A stretch of 64,000 bases of DNA from Primulina eburnea. Taxonomy: Eukaryota; Streptophyta; Magnoliopsida; Lamiales; Gesneriaceae. This document shows, in pieces, positions 47,498 through 59,952 of this stretch (position 1 is the stretch's first letter; each line of letters starts with the position of its first letter). The stretch lies in contig NC_133106.1 of the NCBI RefSeq assembly GCF_022965805.1, positions 35,639,913 to 35,703,912 on the forward strand, written 5' to 3'. Position numbers and translations under genes: made by a program. The notes under the pieces were generated by a model. The model was given only the letters and a program-made list of their open reading frames with translations, was not told the DNA's origin and made no database searches.

Positions 47498-49729
47498 ATG
47501 GAGGGGGGAGGAGTTATTAAACCAGATAAAACAGAGTACACAGAATGCTGGCGAACGACCTGGGAAACACCTTACATTATGAGGCTTGCTTTATCAGCAG
47601 GCATCGGAGGGCTATTGTTTGGTTACGACACGGGTATAGAACATTTCAATGTGTTACTTCTGTGAATTAGTTCGTCAATTCGATTTGCTGAAGTACATAT
47701 TTTGTTCTGGTGTCAATTATTTGTGAAATGATGAGAATAGTGGTGCTTATTTAGGTGTTATTTCTGGCGCCCTTCTCTACATTCGGGATGACTATAAATC
47801 TGTCGATAGACAGACATGGTTGCAGGTAAATAATCAGTGGTCTTGCAATCCTGAGTTCCATACCCTCCATTTATGGGATCCACGACCTCTATATTTTTTG
47901 TATAGGAAACAATAGTGAGCATGGCTGTGGCAGGAGCTATCGTGGGTGCTGCTTTTGGTGGTTTGATCAACGACAAATACGGTCGAAAGAAATCCATTCT
48001 TTTGGCTGATATCCTTTTTTTCATTGGTGCAATTATCATGGCTGCAGCTGTGGCTCCTTGGATGATAATCCTTGGACGAATCTTTGTCGGCCTAGGCGTT
48101 GGAATGGCTTCCATGACAGCGCCTCTTTATATATCGGAAGCATCTCCTGCTAGAATTAGAGGAGCGCTAGTTAGCACAAATGGTTTGTTGATTACAGGGG
48201 GACAATTCTTGGCATATCTCATCAACTTAGCATTTACTAAGGTAATTTTATGGCTTTTATAGCTTCAAGCTTTGGATGGTTAATTTCCCTCGAGTGTAAT
48301 TGTTTTTTGGTGTGGTAAAAGGCCCCTGGAACATGGCGTTGGATGCTGGGAGTAGCAGGCGTTCCAGCTGCTGTTCAGTTCGTGTTAATGCTGTCACTTC
48401 CCGAGTCTCCAAGATGGTTATATAGGCAGGTAACGATCTCTTAAGATATTTGTACCACAACCCACGTTGTTGCTTTGATTTTTATTTTTTTTTAAACGTC
48501 TGTTTGGGAAAAATCCATGTTTGAAAATGGGCCAAAATTTAATCTTTAATCTCTCAGGATAAGGTAAAAGAAGCCAGGGTCATTCTAGAGAAAATATACC
48601 CTGAAAATGAAGTTGAAGAAGAAATGAAAGCTTTACAATCCTCCGTTGAAGCCGAGAAAGCCGATGAAGGCTCTATAGGGAAGGACTTTTTTTCAAAACT
48701 AAAGAATATATGGGGAAACATCGTTGTTCGTCGAGGCCTTTATGCGGGAATCACCGTTCAAGTTGCTCAACAATTTGTTGGAATAAACACTGTCATGTAC
48801 TATAGTCCTACAATCGTTCAGCTCGCTGGGTTTGCTTCTAACAAGACGGCCTTGGCACTGTCTCTTATTACTTCTGGTCTAAATGCCGTTGGCTCTGTTG
48901 TTAGCATGTTTTTTGTTGACAGATACGGGAGGCGAAGGCTGATGATTATATCTATGTTTGGTATCATCATCTGCCTTGTTGCATTATCTATCCTGTTTTT
49001 CGAAGCCTCTGGCCATGCCCCACCAGTCAGCAGCCTTGAATCCCTCCATTTTGGTAGAAACTCGACATGCACAAATTTTTTGAAAGCCTCCAACCCATCA
49101 TCCTGGAATTGTATGACGTGTCTGAAATCTACGTCGGATTGTGCTTTTTGTTCGAATGGGGACAACAAAGTAAGATTTTCTTGAATTTCATTTCCTCCGA
49201 GTGCTGCTTTACGTAATACACTCGCATCGTTCTGATTTCTGTTCTGAATCTATCTTGGTAGCATCTTCCTGGGGCCTGTTTGGCTGTTACTGATGACATA
49301 AAAGGTCTCTGTGGAGGTGAACATCGTACCTGGTACACAAAGGGTTGTCCTAGCAAGTTTGGAATTTTCGCAGTCCTGCTTCTTGGATTGTACATCATAT
49401 CTTACTCCCCAGGAATGGGGACTGCGCCGTGGATTGTGAATTCTGAGATATATCCTTTACGGTACAGAGGCATAGGAGGAGGAATCGCTGCAGTTTCCAA
49501 CTGGGTTTCGAATCTCATAGTGAGTGAGACGTTCTTAACGCTTACAGAAGCAATCGGTTCTTCGGGCACATTTCTTTTGTTTGCTGGATTTTCCACTATT
49601 GGACTTGTGGCAATATATTTGCTTGTACCGGAAACAAAGGGATTGCAGCTAGAGGAGGTGGAAAAGATGCTGGAAAAGGGCTTCAGACCAAGACTATTTT
49701 GCAAGAAAAAGGGCATTGAGACTAAATAA
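47498..49729 (+). CDS. INT4: H+/myo-inositol transporter, INT2/INT4 type
   Basis: Six coding exons: 47498-47633, 47755-47825, 47906-48241, 48322-48429, 48558-49169, 49262-49729; phases 1, 0, 0, 0, 0. Product 576 aa, near the ~580 of Arabidopsis INT2/INT4. It is a major-facilitator sugar-porter protein with twelve expected helices. Signatures: [20 protein letters not shown], the loop NDKYGRKKS, the [20 protein letters not shown] block, [35 protein letters not shown], and [15 protein letters not shown]. The long loop between helices 9 and 10 has a Cys-rich PSI-like segment ([18 protein letters not shown]), a hallmark of the INT family. It moves inositol with protons across the plasma membrane. 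The N-terminus ([20 protein letters not shown]) is INT4-like, while the second exon is more INT2-like, so the symbol is approximate. It converges on the MO25 gene. Confidence 0.9.
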
Positions 49730-50164
49730 TGCCATTTCCATCTATCGCAAGTTAATATCTCCCAACAAAAGTTTGTTTGCCTTTGCTGCATTAGTGTAGA
49801 TGTTCTCTGAGTGCTAAAAACACCATAATTCAAATTGTTATAATTCACGTCATCCAGCACTCCCTTGGAAGATCTAGTCTTTTCTAATTAATAATCCTGG
49901 GTTGATCACTTTATCTCATATTGCGCTTTATACCCATCATGGAACTTGAAATATTATATAACTAGAAGGAAAACTTTCCAAATAATTTCTATCCAAAAAA
50001 TTGTTCAGTCGAAAGATGAATCAAGACTTGAAAGTCAACGTCAATAAAAACTGATATTCAGACCACTAATTCACAAGTACATCCGGAAATAGATACCAAT
50101 TGGGTTTTATTATTACAACATTGGCATTGGCATGAATTGTAAATACTAGGAATGGAACAAAAAA
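49730..50164. other. Convergent 3' spacer
   Basis: Short spacer between the 3' ends of the inositol transporter (+) and MO25 (-). It must contain both 3' UTRs. Nothing else is seen. Confidence 0.6.
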
Positions 50165-53100
50165 TTATTGACGTTCTTTGGGCTCCAGTGCAGAAATTTT
50201 TTTGACAACTTGTGCTTTATCGGCTTCAAATTGTTCATCCTCTGCATAGTCAGGAGCGAACACCGAGTTAAAACTTTCACTGCATATATAAATAAACGAT
50301 CAAGCATTTGCATTTTCATTCATCACTCGTACCTTTCTCCGTCTTAAAATCAGCAAAAAGGCGCAGAAGCTTGCTTCTGTTAGCCACTAGGATGCCAACA
50401 ATATCTGCGGGTTTGTTCTGATTAGCCACGAATAACTGCACATACGTGTCACAGTCATGCAAAATGAATGGCTAGTTTGAAATAGCTTAAGGTGGATACA
50501 CAAATCGTACCTTAAAGACATGAAACGCTTCGATTTGAATGCTCTTACTCGACTCCTGACATAAGAAAGAATCCTCAGGATCAAAACATGTTAAGTGAAT
50601 AAATATGACATTCTCTACTGAGATGATCACAAATGTCACAAGGGGTAAAGATATGATTCCAATTCTTTCAGTAACTTTTGAGAGAAATTGTTGCATATTC
50701 TAATCTAGCATCAAAGAATTTGTCCAATTGGGGTTCTTGATGCTATTTTAAATGAACTTTGTTGCTCAGTTTAATCATTCATTTTTTCACTTTTAAAGTC
50801 TTATCATCCATTTCTTTCCATTCCGATTTTCACAAACACAAGGCGAGGTTTAGTTTCCAAAACCATAAAAGGCAATCCTACTCTGAGAAGATTCATTAGG
50901 ATCCTTAAGTTGTCCCGCGAGCTAACATATCGGATCATCACAGTTGAGTTTGAACGATCCAACAGGATATCACCTAAGAGCTGAAAAAAATACATCATAC
51001 AGATCAGAATTCACCAAGCCAGTAATGAAATGAAATATCCCGCGGTTATTTAGTCAAATCACTTTTTATTTTTGTTTTTCATTAGTTCGTGACTGCTTCA
51101 GGGGGTTCATGGAGAAGGGGTTTGTCAGGTGAAATTACCTTAATAGCCTGCCTTCTAGTGATATAGTTGGTAGATTCAAGCAGCTTTGAGTTATATTCTG
51201 CAAAGAACTACAGCAGTGAAAGCAACAAGAAGATCAAAAATGGAGCTAATCAAAAGTTCAAGAAAACGTTGTTTATTTCCAATGTCAGAGTGTAAAAGAT
51301 CGGATATTTACACAAAATCGAGCACCGCTCTTTATAAAAAGCGGAACGGTTCGAAATTCTTAAGAGAAAAATAAGCTCTATAAACAAAACACATCCTCAA
51401 AAATCAGATTACGATGTTCAATTATTGTAGAGCTTCCTATAATACATACACAAAGACCTTGGCCTAGGGGCACATAGCGCAGGTGTCAGGTTCGACACTC
51501 CTTGTGCACTAATTTTTCCCTCCAAATCACTCAAACATGGTAGTCAATCAAAGCCAATATCACTTACCCATTCATAATTTTTGGAAAGAAATTCAGACAC
51601 AGTCGACTTATGCCTAGTTAATAGTTCCTGTAACAAGATATTCGAGTTGAAACATGTTAGTTGTACATCAATACCAGAATAACAGTACATTGTGAAAAAA
51701 AGAAAGAGAAATATTCAATATTTCATCCCACATCTCATGTTTGCACGGTAGTACCAATAACACACACACATACACACAAAGTTACAGCTCAAGGCATCAC
51801 GTTACATAGTGTAGTGCCATTTACGTTAATTACAGAGAAGATTCCACACCCACAAATATAGCTGCGGGATCTTTGAAAAACCAGAGAAGCTGATCATCGG
51901 TTGAGAAGTGCCACAAAGAATTCCTCGTCTTAGGTCATGTGGAGCAAGATTTGCAACATTTCACAATTACTATGAGACAGAATAAAGACTTGACATAAAC
52001 ATGATGCAGACCATGCGATTGCATACAGCCAACCTAATATCCCCTCTTTTACTTTAGACCATTGGGTAATGTAGCATGCAGAACATCAACCAATAAATGT
52101 AAGCACAAAAGAGTTGATGAACTAATTAACCTTGAAAGTGGCAGCAGCATCAGAAGCAATGTCAAAATTTGGAAGTTGTATATAATCAAAAAATTTCTTC
52201 ATTCGTTCTGTTTCCAAAACATACCTGCAAAAGAAATCTCAAATGCAGGTAACCACAACCAAATTCCACATTCTACTGGGTACATACAAAATGATGCACA
52301 GTGGCCTTCAAATATGTAACTTTAGAAAAAGTGACACAATGTTTTTTTAAGAAAATGACTACACTTTTCCAAAAAAGACTGGATGTTTGTAAAGTAGTTT
52401 TTCTATTTAGTTATAAAAGTAGTAAGCTAGAGCCGAAGTATATAGCTTGAGAACGTCTGTGGTGAAACGAGGAAAGTACGACAAAGTAAGCCAAACTACA
52501 TTCCATATCCTACGAAATTTCACAGAATAATAATATTAAAAATTTATTTTACGAGTGACTCGCTGGAAAAACACTTGACATAAGCAGTATAGAAAATATA
52601 TCATCTCTTGTTAAGATAATATAAAATTACAAAAGAGTAGACCGTCACAATCTGATAACTGCATCTCAGCATAAACTAGATTGCAAGTGAATGGATCAAT
52701 ATAATAAAAGAGAAGCTACTACACAATATTTTTCACCTTTCAAAGAAGTAGTAGATACTAAGAAGAGCATGCAAAACAAAGCAATTTACTCACTTTGCAA
52801 CACTTTGGTGGCGGATGCACTCCCTCAACATTGCACCATAGTGTAATGCCATATCAGTATTTTCATAACTAACAGGAACAGGAAAAGCAAAGTTAATCAT
52901 TGCATGCTCTCTCAGATATGAAACATGAATACTATTCAACCTAGATGTTTCCAATCGACTAAGATCCAGAGCAAGGAAAATGCAAGTGAAACCTTTCTCA
53001 GAGATGAAATAATTGACACCCAACAAAAATGAGCAAGGGAAAAAAAGGTGGAATATAATTTAATTTGAGACTCCTATTCACCAAGTTCCAACTTCCAACT

Positions 53101-54345
53101 CAAAGAAATTTCATTTACCAAACTAAAGTTTACCGTTTTCCTAACTTACCCTATAATCAACACATCCATCAAATCTATGTTAATTTCCAAGTAATCACAA
53201 GCAATCAACCTCGACTGAACCTGCTGCCTCTGCAGATTCGCAACAACCTGTGTTGCATCTTTGCGGGTCTGCAAAAGTCAATCTTACTGAGAACACAGAT
53301 TTTTACATATCTGACCAAGTAAATAAATGTGATAACAGAATTGTCAAAGTGCATAGTCACAAACAATGCTCATTATTTTTGTACTTTACTTGGATAAAGC
53401 TCACCAATAATATTTGTTAAAAAAATTCACCAATCAGATTAATAGAGCTAATGCAAGATGGAGAAAGAATTAATCTGTTTATTCATTGCAATCAAATTAA
53501 ACCATTTAGAAATTACCTCCAAGTTCAGCTCGGGAAGACGTGTGATTAGTAGGCGTAGAGTGTTCTCCCTGAAAAACTCCTGCGTCAATTGTGCACAAGC
53601 TTCGGCTACAGGTTCAGTTTCACTATCACCGTAAAGAATCACCTTCAAATCTCGCATAAGTTTGCTTAACTCCATCATCTGGACAGAGTAAAACGTGAAA
53701 CAAAAAGTAAACAGCATTGTCAATAAAAGGAAGACTATGTCGCAGAAGGCTATAGGAGCAACAAGGGAAAATTAGAATGGAACCCAAGAATTCGGTCCAG
53801 AGCACTGAGTTTTGGCCATTAGAAGGCCAAAGTATAAACTTTATAAAACTAATAAAATAAAATTCAAGCTATTTTAATTTGAGCGTTACTGCTGACCCCA
53901 GGTGTACCTGGTCATCCTGGGAAATCAATTCAAAGATGGAGGATAAAGCAATGACGAATCACCGAAGTAACAGTATCCACCAAAATTTAATCAAGATGCT
54001 TTGACAACACCACCAATAAATAAATATATATAAAGAAACAAAAGCAGACAAGCAAAAAACCCAAATGACAAATTAAACAAACACGGATATATATACCTTT
54101 TCGTCGCGTTTGCTCTCCTTAGTGTCGACACCACCACGATCCACAAAGACGAGTAGATCGCGTGTCTGGCGCACGAGGTCGGACGAGGTCTTGGCGGCCT
54201 TCAACTTATTGACAGCCTTCACCTTGGCATTATCAGCGCCACCCCCATCGTTAACGTCCAGCAGCGAAGGCCTCCGTACGACCGCCGGAGGCGCCGAGGC
54301 CCGTTGCGTCGCACGGCCTCGGCACCTCCGGCCGGCCGTCCACAT
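50165..54345 (-). CDS. MO25-like protein (CAB39/Hym1 family scaffold)
   Basis: Eleven coding exons on the minus strand: 54345-54097, 53678-53517, 53268-53150, 52868-52794, 52224-52131, 51627-51568, 51207-51139, 50980-50882, 50555-50511, 50435-50333, 50241-50165. Phases agree throughout and give 383 aa. MO25 is a helical-repeat scaffold; in animals it locks STRAD with LKB1, and in fungi and plants it works with GCK-type kinases in polarity and cell division. Family blocks seen are [141 protein letters not shown] and [13 protein letters not shown]. The N-terminal ~50 residues are Arg/Ala-rich and do not match the short basic start (M-x-x-LFK) of other plant members. Confidence 0.9.
51455..51512 (+). 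mobile_element. tRNA-like/SINE relic inside a MO25 intron
   Basis: A-box-like TGGCCTAGGGG (51460-51470) and B-box-like GGTTCGACACT (51489-51499) lie at tRNA-like spacing, but no cloverleaf can be formed by eye. It is best read as a degraded tRNA-derived SINE. Edges are unknown. Confidence 0.4.
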
Positions 54346-55432
54346 GACAAACACCCTCCTATTTTTTCTAAATTTTATATCCCCCGACGTGACTTTCGAC
54401 AATCCTCAGCTGCAAAAAGTTTGATTTTTTATAAGGGTTTTCAATTCAGCACGGATGTTCTGGTATTATTTTCCCAAATTTTCGGGTTGAGGAATTTGAA
54501 TTTGGTGATTATATATGTGGGACTATCCAATCCATCTTCAAAATTGTGTGCTAAATGAGACTGTATATTTCTATTGTTTACATCAATGTCAGCCAAATTC
54601 ATCACCAGACCAGGGCTACGAAGAACAACCGTTGCGAGTTTCATCATTTTACTTTATATTTATACAACATAAATCTCGTATTACTTGAGATTATTTGGGT
54701 TGACTTGTCAGGACAGGAAATTTTTCAATTTGAAGCCAAACAGACACACGTCATGTTAAATATATGCATCTCATTATGTAAATTTACAATTTTTCCGCGG
54801 TGGGAGAAAGACTATTATCACCCGTGTCTTGTACGTTTGACTTTTTTAACATATAATTTGTGATTATTTTGTTATTGTCGATAACAATCATAATAAAATA
54901 TATTAAATATATAATTTATTGTAAATATTGTTTAATTTGTAAAATTTAAAATTGAATGAAAAGATCTTAATCTAAAAATATAGGAATATTTAATCAATAA
55001 AACTATATTACATGGACATAATCGCAACTTTATATAAAACTTACCAATAAATCAATTGAAAAGTTAGTAGTATGTAAGTCACAATTTTAATTAGATAGTA
55101 TAGTTTGAAGATTTTTCAACAAAATTTCTCGCACATCAATTTAATGAAATAGATCGATCTCCAACCAGATTCGATCTATGAGAAATATTATTTTTTTAAT
55201 AGTAAAATAGTACTATAATCAATGTCACTTTATTTTCATGGATATAGATATTTGATATATCTCTTATATATATATGTGTGTGTTTTTTGATAAATATCTC
55301 AAATATATATATAGAATGAAAAATAAACGTTATATGACTAAAAATAATAATCTATCATAACATGATTAAAATAGGAAAAGAAAAATATAAATTACATGAA
55401 TAAAAATATAAATTCATTGAAAACAGAATTAC

Positions 55433-55497
<65 letters not shown>

Positions 55498-56415
55498 CCC
55501 GCTTAACAAGAGTCAAATTCCAACTGACCGTATCTATGGTAGCGTAAAACTTCGGCCAAGGAGTAGTCATAACATACCGCATACGCAAGCCAATCAATTC
55601 CGCCTTGATTTTAGTCTAATTTAATTTTAAACCTAAAATAAATTGTAATGAATTTCTTAAATTATAATTTTTATTAAAAAAATTATTTCTAGTCGTAAAT
55701 TTACTTAAACTCAACACCACCAATAACTCTCGCGACATTATATATTTGACTATATCATTTGGTAATACTTGATATCGTTTGCTACACTTGATCAAAGTGA
55801 GAACTCGAATAATTTTTTTATACATCTCTTATTTGTCTCGCGAGATAAAATGATAACTTGTCAACATTACAACACATATATCAAGCTCCTCCCTAATATA
55901 AATGGAATATGGTCGCGAATATCAAACTTCATATATAAATTTGATCGAGAATTTCAAATATTCTAAATAAAAATACGCGATCCACCACCATTGGAAGACA
56001 AAATTCTTTCGTTCTTACTTTACTTTCATTCTCTCAGTTTCGAACTCGAGGTCTTCTATTAGTGTTCGCATATGCATTGAATTGCAATGTTGCTGTGGGT
56101 TCAAAAAATCTGAAACAATAAGAGTTTATTTCGATCACGCTTAATTATTCATTTCGATCATTAATGGTTATTTGTACTAAATGTATCTTATTGTAAAATA
56201 CTTGAAGAATCAGATTATTTTTATTTGAAGAGTGTTACGAGATTAAGAGTTGTGAGATAGCTAAAAGTTTCGTCAAGTTTGCAGCAATTGTAATTAATTA
56301 CCACACAAGCAACGTTCAATCTTAAACAAAGATGAAACGTTATTTCATCGTTTACAGAAGTTCATCAAATATACTACTATAGCGATGAACATCAATCCAA
56401 TCGCCGTCCTACAAA
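54346..56415. other. Intergenic, AT-rich
   Basis: About 2 kb between MO25 and the cystatin gene. A long (TA)n tract at about 55435-55495 is present. No gene is seen. Confidence 0.6.
55435..55495. repeat. (TA)n microsatellite, ~30 units
   Basis: Uninterrupted AT dinucleotides. Confidence 0.95.
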
Positions 56416-56796
56416 TCAGTTAATTTCTACGAAAGAAGTGAGTTGCCTGAATTTCTGCCAGGGCTTCACCCAGACGACCGCCTCATAATTCTTCAGCGCC
56501 GAGGCCCCGATTTCCTTAGCGGAAATAACCAGACGGTAATTCATACCGGCAACCACTTGCGTCTCTCCCTTGATCACCTTTACAAACTGCAACTCTTCTC
56601 CAGTCTGCTTGTTGTGCTCCTCCACCGCGAATTTAGCGATCCCCAACACCTGCGGGTCTTGGGGGTTCTTGATCTGCATCCAACCGCCGAGAGCGGGGCC
56701 TCTTCCGCCTCCCAAAGCGGCGGAGGCTTCATACATAATAGAGGCCACCAGAATAGGAAGGATTGCGAGGATAAGAGAGCGAAATTTGAGTGCCAT
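56416..56796 (-). CDS. Cysteine protease inhibitor (phytocystatin)
   Basis: Intronless frame of 126 aa starting MALKFRSLILAILPILVASI, with ATG in good context (AACATGGC). A signal peptide covers ~1-27, so the inhibitor enters the secretory route. The three inhibitory elements of cystatins are present: a Gly pair near the mature N-terminus (ALGGW), the first hairpin QVVAG (in KGETQVVAGMNYRLVI), and the second hairpin PW (VWVKPWQKF). The plant-specific helix signature appears as LGIAKFAVEEHN, close to the LARFAV consensus. Phytocystatins block papain-type proteases, endogenous ones in seeds and senescence as well as those of insects and nematodes. A decayed relative lies about 0.7 kb upstream on the same strand. 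Confidence 0.95.
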   Translation of the reverse strand: MALKFRSLILAILPILVASIMYEASAALGGGRGPALGGWMQIKNPQDPQVLGIAKFAVEEHNKQTGEELQFVKVIKGETQVVAGMNYRLVISAKEIGASALKNYEAVVWVKPWQKFRQLTSFVEIN

Positions 56797-56937
56797 GTTT
56801 CCGTGCAATGATGAAGATGACGAATCTGTGGGAAAACTGAAATATCAAGATGGGACGGTTGGGGCACACGGAAAACTGCATTTATTTCGACGTGTGTGAA
56901 CAAGACATACATACCCATTATTTTTGGTTATTTAACT

Positions 56938-56983
<46 letters not shown>

Positions 56984-57532
56984 CGCTGAGAAGATATTGT
57001 CATAACGCTGAGAATATATTGTCTTGTTATGACAATATCTTCTTAAATATCAGAACATATTCTTTAATACAAAGAGTTCAATATTGATTGAAGATAAGCT
57101 TTAGATGAAGTTTAGAATACGATGTCTGAATATAAGGAATAATATTCAAATTTTTTATTTGAGAGTTAATATCATTATTTACCATGCAAAAAATCATGTA
57201 TTTGGTTGACTCGAAATTATAAAATTAATTTCGATTAATACAATAGCTTGTAAATCATATTATTCATAAAAACAACATGCGACAACAAATTTTACTGGGG
57301 AGTCGAACCCATGCGACTGGCTTTGATTTGTATATCTTTGTTTCTCTATTAGTGGTCGACAAATGCCATTATTCAGTGTTCACAAACAATACATTATAAA
57401 TATTGTTAATAATTAATGTTACTGATGAACGTTTTGTATTTTTACTGAAAAATAACAAATTTCTATTGATTTATAAATTGTTTTCAGAACATTTTATTTG
57501 TCAATCCATATCATGTCGACAGAGCATCAACC
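56797..57532. other. Spacer between cystatin and cystatin pseudogene
   Basis: Contains a (TA)n tract at 56943-56983, an inverted repeat at 56991-57041 and a reverse B-box-like GAGTCGAACCC at 57300-57310 that may be a SINE relic. No gene is seen. Confidence 0.55.
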
Positions 57533-57856
57533 TCAAACATTAGTAAAAGAAGCAAGGTTCCTGAAATGTCTATACGGCTGCTAATGCACCATTGCCCGGT
57601 ACCTGTGCGACCTCTTCCCATTCTTGGCCGACACCACAAGCCTAAAATTCAACCCGTTGTCATCCACTTGCGTGGCTCCTTCGATCAATGAGTTTGAGCC
57701 AGCTTATATGTTCGTGGACAACGTATTCCCCAAGCTCCACCACCTTGGGATTTTTGGTATATTGGAGCGGCACCCGGTAACTTTCAGATAACTACAAGTC
57801 AAGATAGAGGAAAACAGCGTAAGGATGAGGAAAGAGCCTGATTTCACACAACCCAT
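57533..57856 (-). pseudogene. Cystatin pseudogene with frame shifts and internal stop
   Basis: Reading the minus strand from an ATG at 57856 gives a good signal peptide (MGCVKSGSFLILTLFSSILT). It is followed by cystatin blocks in changing frames: NPKVVELGEYVVHEH in one, then GATQV, LNFRLVVSAKNGKRSHRYRA in another. The frame then meets TAG where a charged residue is expected before the PW hairpin, and continues QPYRHFRNLASF to a TGA at 57535-57533. The inhibitory QVVAG loop has become QVDDNG and PW has become PY, so even a repaired frame would probably not inhibit. It lies on the same strand as the intact cystatin at 56416-56796, and is best read as a decayed tandem relative. The sequence differs enough from the neighbour to suggest an old duplication. 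Confidence 0.8.
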
Positions 57857-58995
57857 TTTGATTGTGTGTTGGGAGAAGGGTTACGTTTGTGATGCCATAT
57901 GTAGGAAACTTGGGTCGTTGAATTTTTATTCTTGCTTGCTTTTTTTACATTTGGAGTCGTCGTTTTCAGGACTAGTGCTAATGCTGCGGGTGGGCTTCTA
58001 TGGATTTGAGATGACATTAAAGAGAGGATTGATTGGGTTGTAATTATTAATTATTCAAATCTTTTGTGATTAGTTTTATTTAATTTACTTTGTATGAATT
58101 TAAATATTGACAGGCAATTGTACATCTCCATTTTCCAACCAAAAAAAAAAAGAAGAAGAAAAGATGAGAGGACCACTGTGCATAGCTTTAAACCATGTCG
58201 TAAAATTACTACAACGGCTGAATTCCACAAGAACTGTGGATATATAGAGGCAAGTTAAGGCAAGTTAATGGATGATATAATCAAGCAACAGACCAAATAC
58301 ATTAGAAAAAAGTACTTGAAATTTGAAGTAAAGTCTTTCTATCAGTGAAGTGAAGGAAAAAATATCTGACATCAAAATATATAAAACAAAATTTAATATT
58401 AAAGACCTGTTTTTCAGATAAAAATTCAGTACAAACCACAAAATCAATACAAAACACGTTGATTTTTTCTTTTTGCATAACAAAAAAAAATCCAAGAAAT
58501 TATAATACGAGGAGGAATTATCTTCTAAGCAAAATATATTTCGATAGAAATACAAACCACCAAATCAATATAATATCTGATTCATTGATCCATGCTAGCT
58601 GTGACCACATTCCATCAAATACTTCCGGACAACTTGGATTGAAGATGGGTTCGTTTGAGTTTAACACGACATCTAAAATACGTGACTATAATTAAATTAC
58701 GTCTGATTATTTGGACCAGCAAATATGATCTTAATGGACTCAACTTTTAATACAGAAAAATTCGCACTCTTAAACCCATTTTAAGATAAAAGCACAACAC
58801 AACTCATGAGATGATACTCATTCCACATGATTTTGGCTTCAAAAACACCAATACAAGAACCCTTACCATTAATATATCAAGACGCGAAATACAAACAAAC
58901 ATAAATGACAGAAACAAGTAGACAGCAGATCACTCCATAGACTCTGGTACGCAGCTTATATAACCAAAAGAACTCGAACACTGCATTAACCTTCT
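57857..58995. other. Intergenic
   Basis: Upstream flank of the cystatin pseudogene and downstream flank of the acidic protein gene. No gene is supported. A plus-strand open frame at 57825-58043 overlaps the pseudogene start and has no family match. Confidence 0.55.
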
Positions 58996-59952
58996 TCACT
59001 CACGATCTTCGCTTTTCTCAGCCGGAACTTCTCCAACCGCCACGGCCTCTTCCGGTGCTGGAGCCTCCGGTTCATCGGTGTAGGCTTCTTTTGTTCGAGT
59101 CTCTTCGACAGCAACGGGATCTTCAAAGACCACCTCCTCAGTAGCTTCTATTTCCGGCGTGGGTTCCTCCTCTGCAGGCTCTTCAGCAGCAACTACTTCA
59201 GCTGGTTCTTCTGTCGAGGCTTCCTCGGGCTCGTTTTCTGGTGGTACTTCCACGCTTTCAGCAACTACTGGCTTCTCGATCTCTGTCGGCGCCTCCGGAG
59301 CAGGTGGCACGGCATCCACCTCCTCATCATTTTCTGGGACTGCTTTCTCTACTCTCTCTGCCGCAGGTGTTGGAACTGTCACCTATGATTAACAAACGTT
59401 TCAGATATCATTTCCCAAGAGTTTTAGATTTCACAACTATTGTCTTATTTTCATGTGCCTATCCAAGAATCAACCCGATGGATTTAATTCGAAGCGAAGC
59501 TCGAATTTTTAAACAAATCCAGCACCAAGTCTTAGTTTTGTTTTTTTTTAATTATAATTAATCCGAGAACAGATCAAATATCGATCGTTCTTGAAATATA
59601 TATAGTAGAAAACAAAGGAAATCAAACATCAATATGTATATATATAGTTAGATCTAGCTAGCTAATGGATCATCAAGAAAGCTATCTAATCTTGATTGAT
59701 GATATATATATATATGATTAAACACTCAATACTCAAAGAATATCATTCAGATCAAATATATTCATGCAATAATCAGTTTGATACATCTCTTAGCGTCACA
59801 AGATGCAAAATTTATCAACTAAAACTCCATAATTCCCACCCACTTATCAAGATCTGAAAAGTTTAATTCAAGATAAAGAAGTTGAGGTATTTTCAAGAAC
59901 TTGTTCAAGAAACCATATATGATCGATGCATGGGTACCTCAGCTGTGGCCAT
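58996..59952 (-). CDS. Glu/Pro/Ala-rich acidic protein, pKIWI501-like
   Basis: Two coding exons: 59952-59938 (MATAE) and 59382-58996, phase 0, with donor GTACCC and acceptor CATAG. Product 133 aa. After MATAEVTVPTPA the chain is almost wholly Glu, Pro, Ala, Val and Thr in loose repeats (EEPAEEEPTPE, EAPAPEEAVAV). It has no Cys, no hydrophobic core, no membrane segment and no signal peptide, so it is predicted disordered and strongly acidic. The short MAT-x-E-V first exon and Glu/Pro/Val composition match a plant group known from kiwifruit protein pKIWI501 and similar abundant transcripts, whose function is unknown. A short AT-rich region with TATATATA lies inside the intron. Composition makes homology weak evidence; the conserved exon layout supports a real gene. 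Confidence 0.65.

Noticed and set aside
14081..54345. KINB2 and MO25 as a functional kinase-signalling cluster
   Set aside because: Both belong to AMPK/LKB1-related modules, but they are 35 kb apart with unrelated genes between and no shared regulatory motif was seen; chance linkage is the simpler view.
57825..58043. 72-aa plus-strand frame
   Set aside because: It overlaps the signal-peptide part of the minus-strand cystatin pseudogene, and its sequence matches no family.
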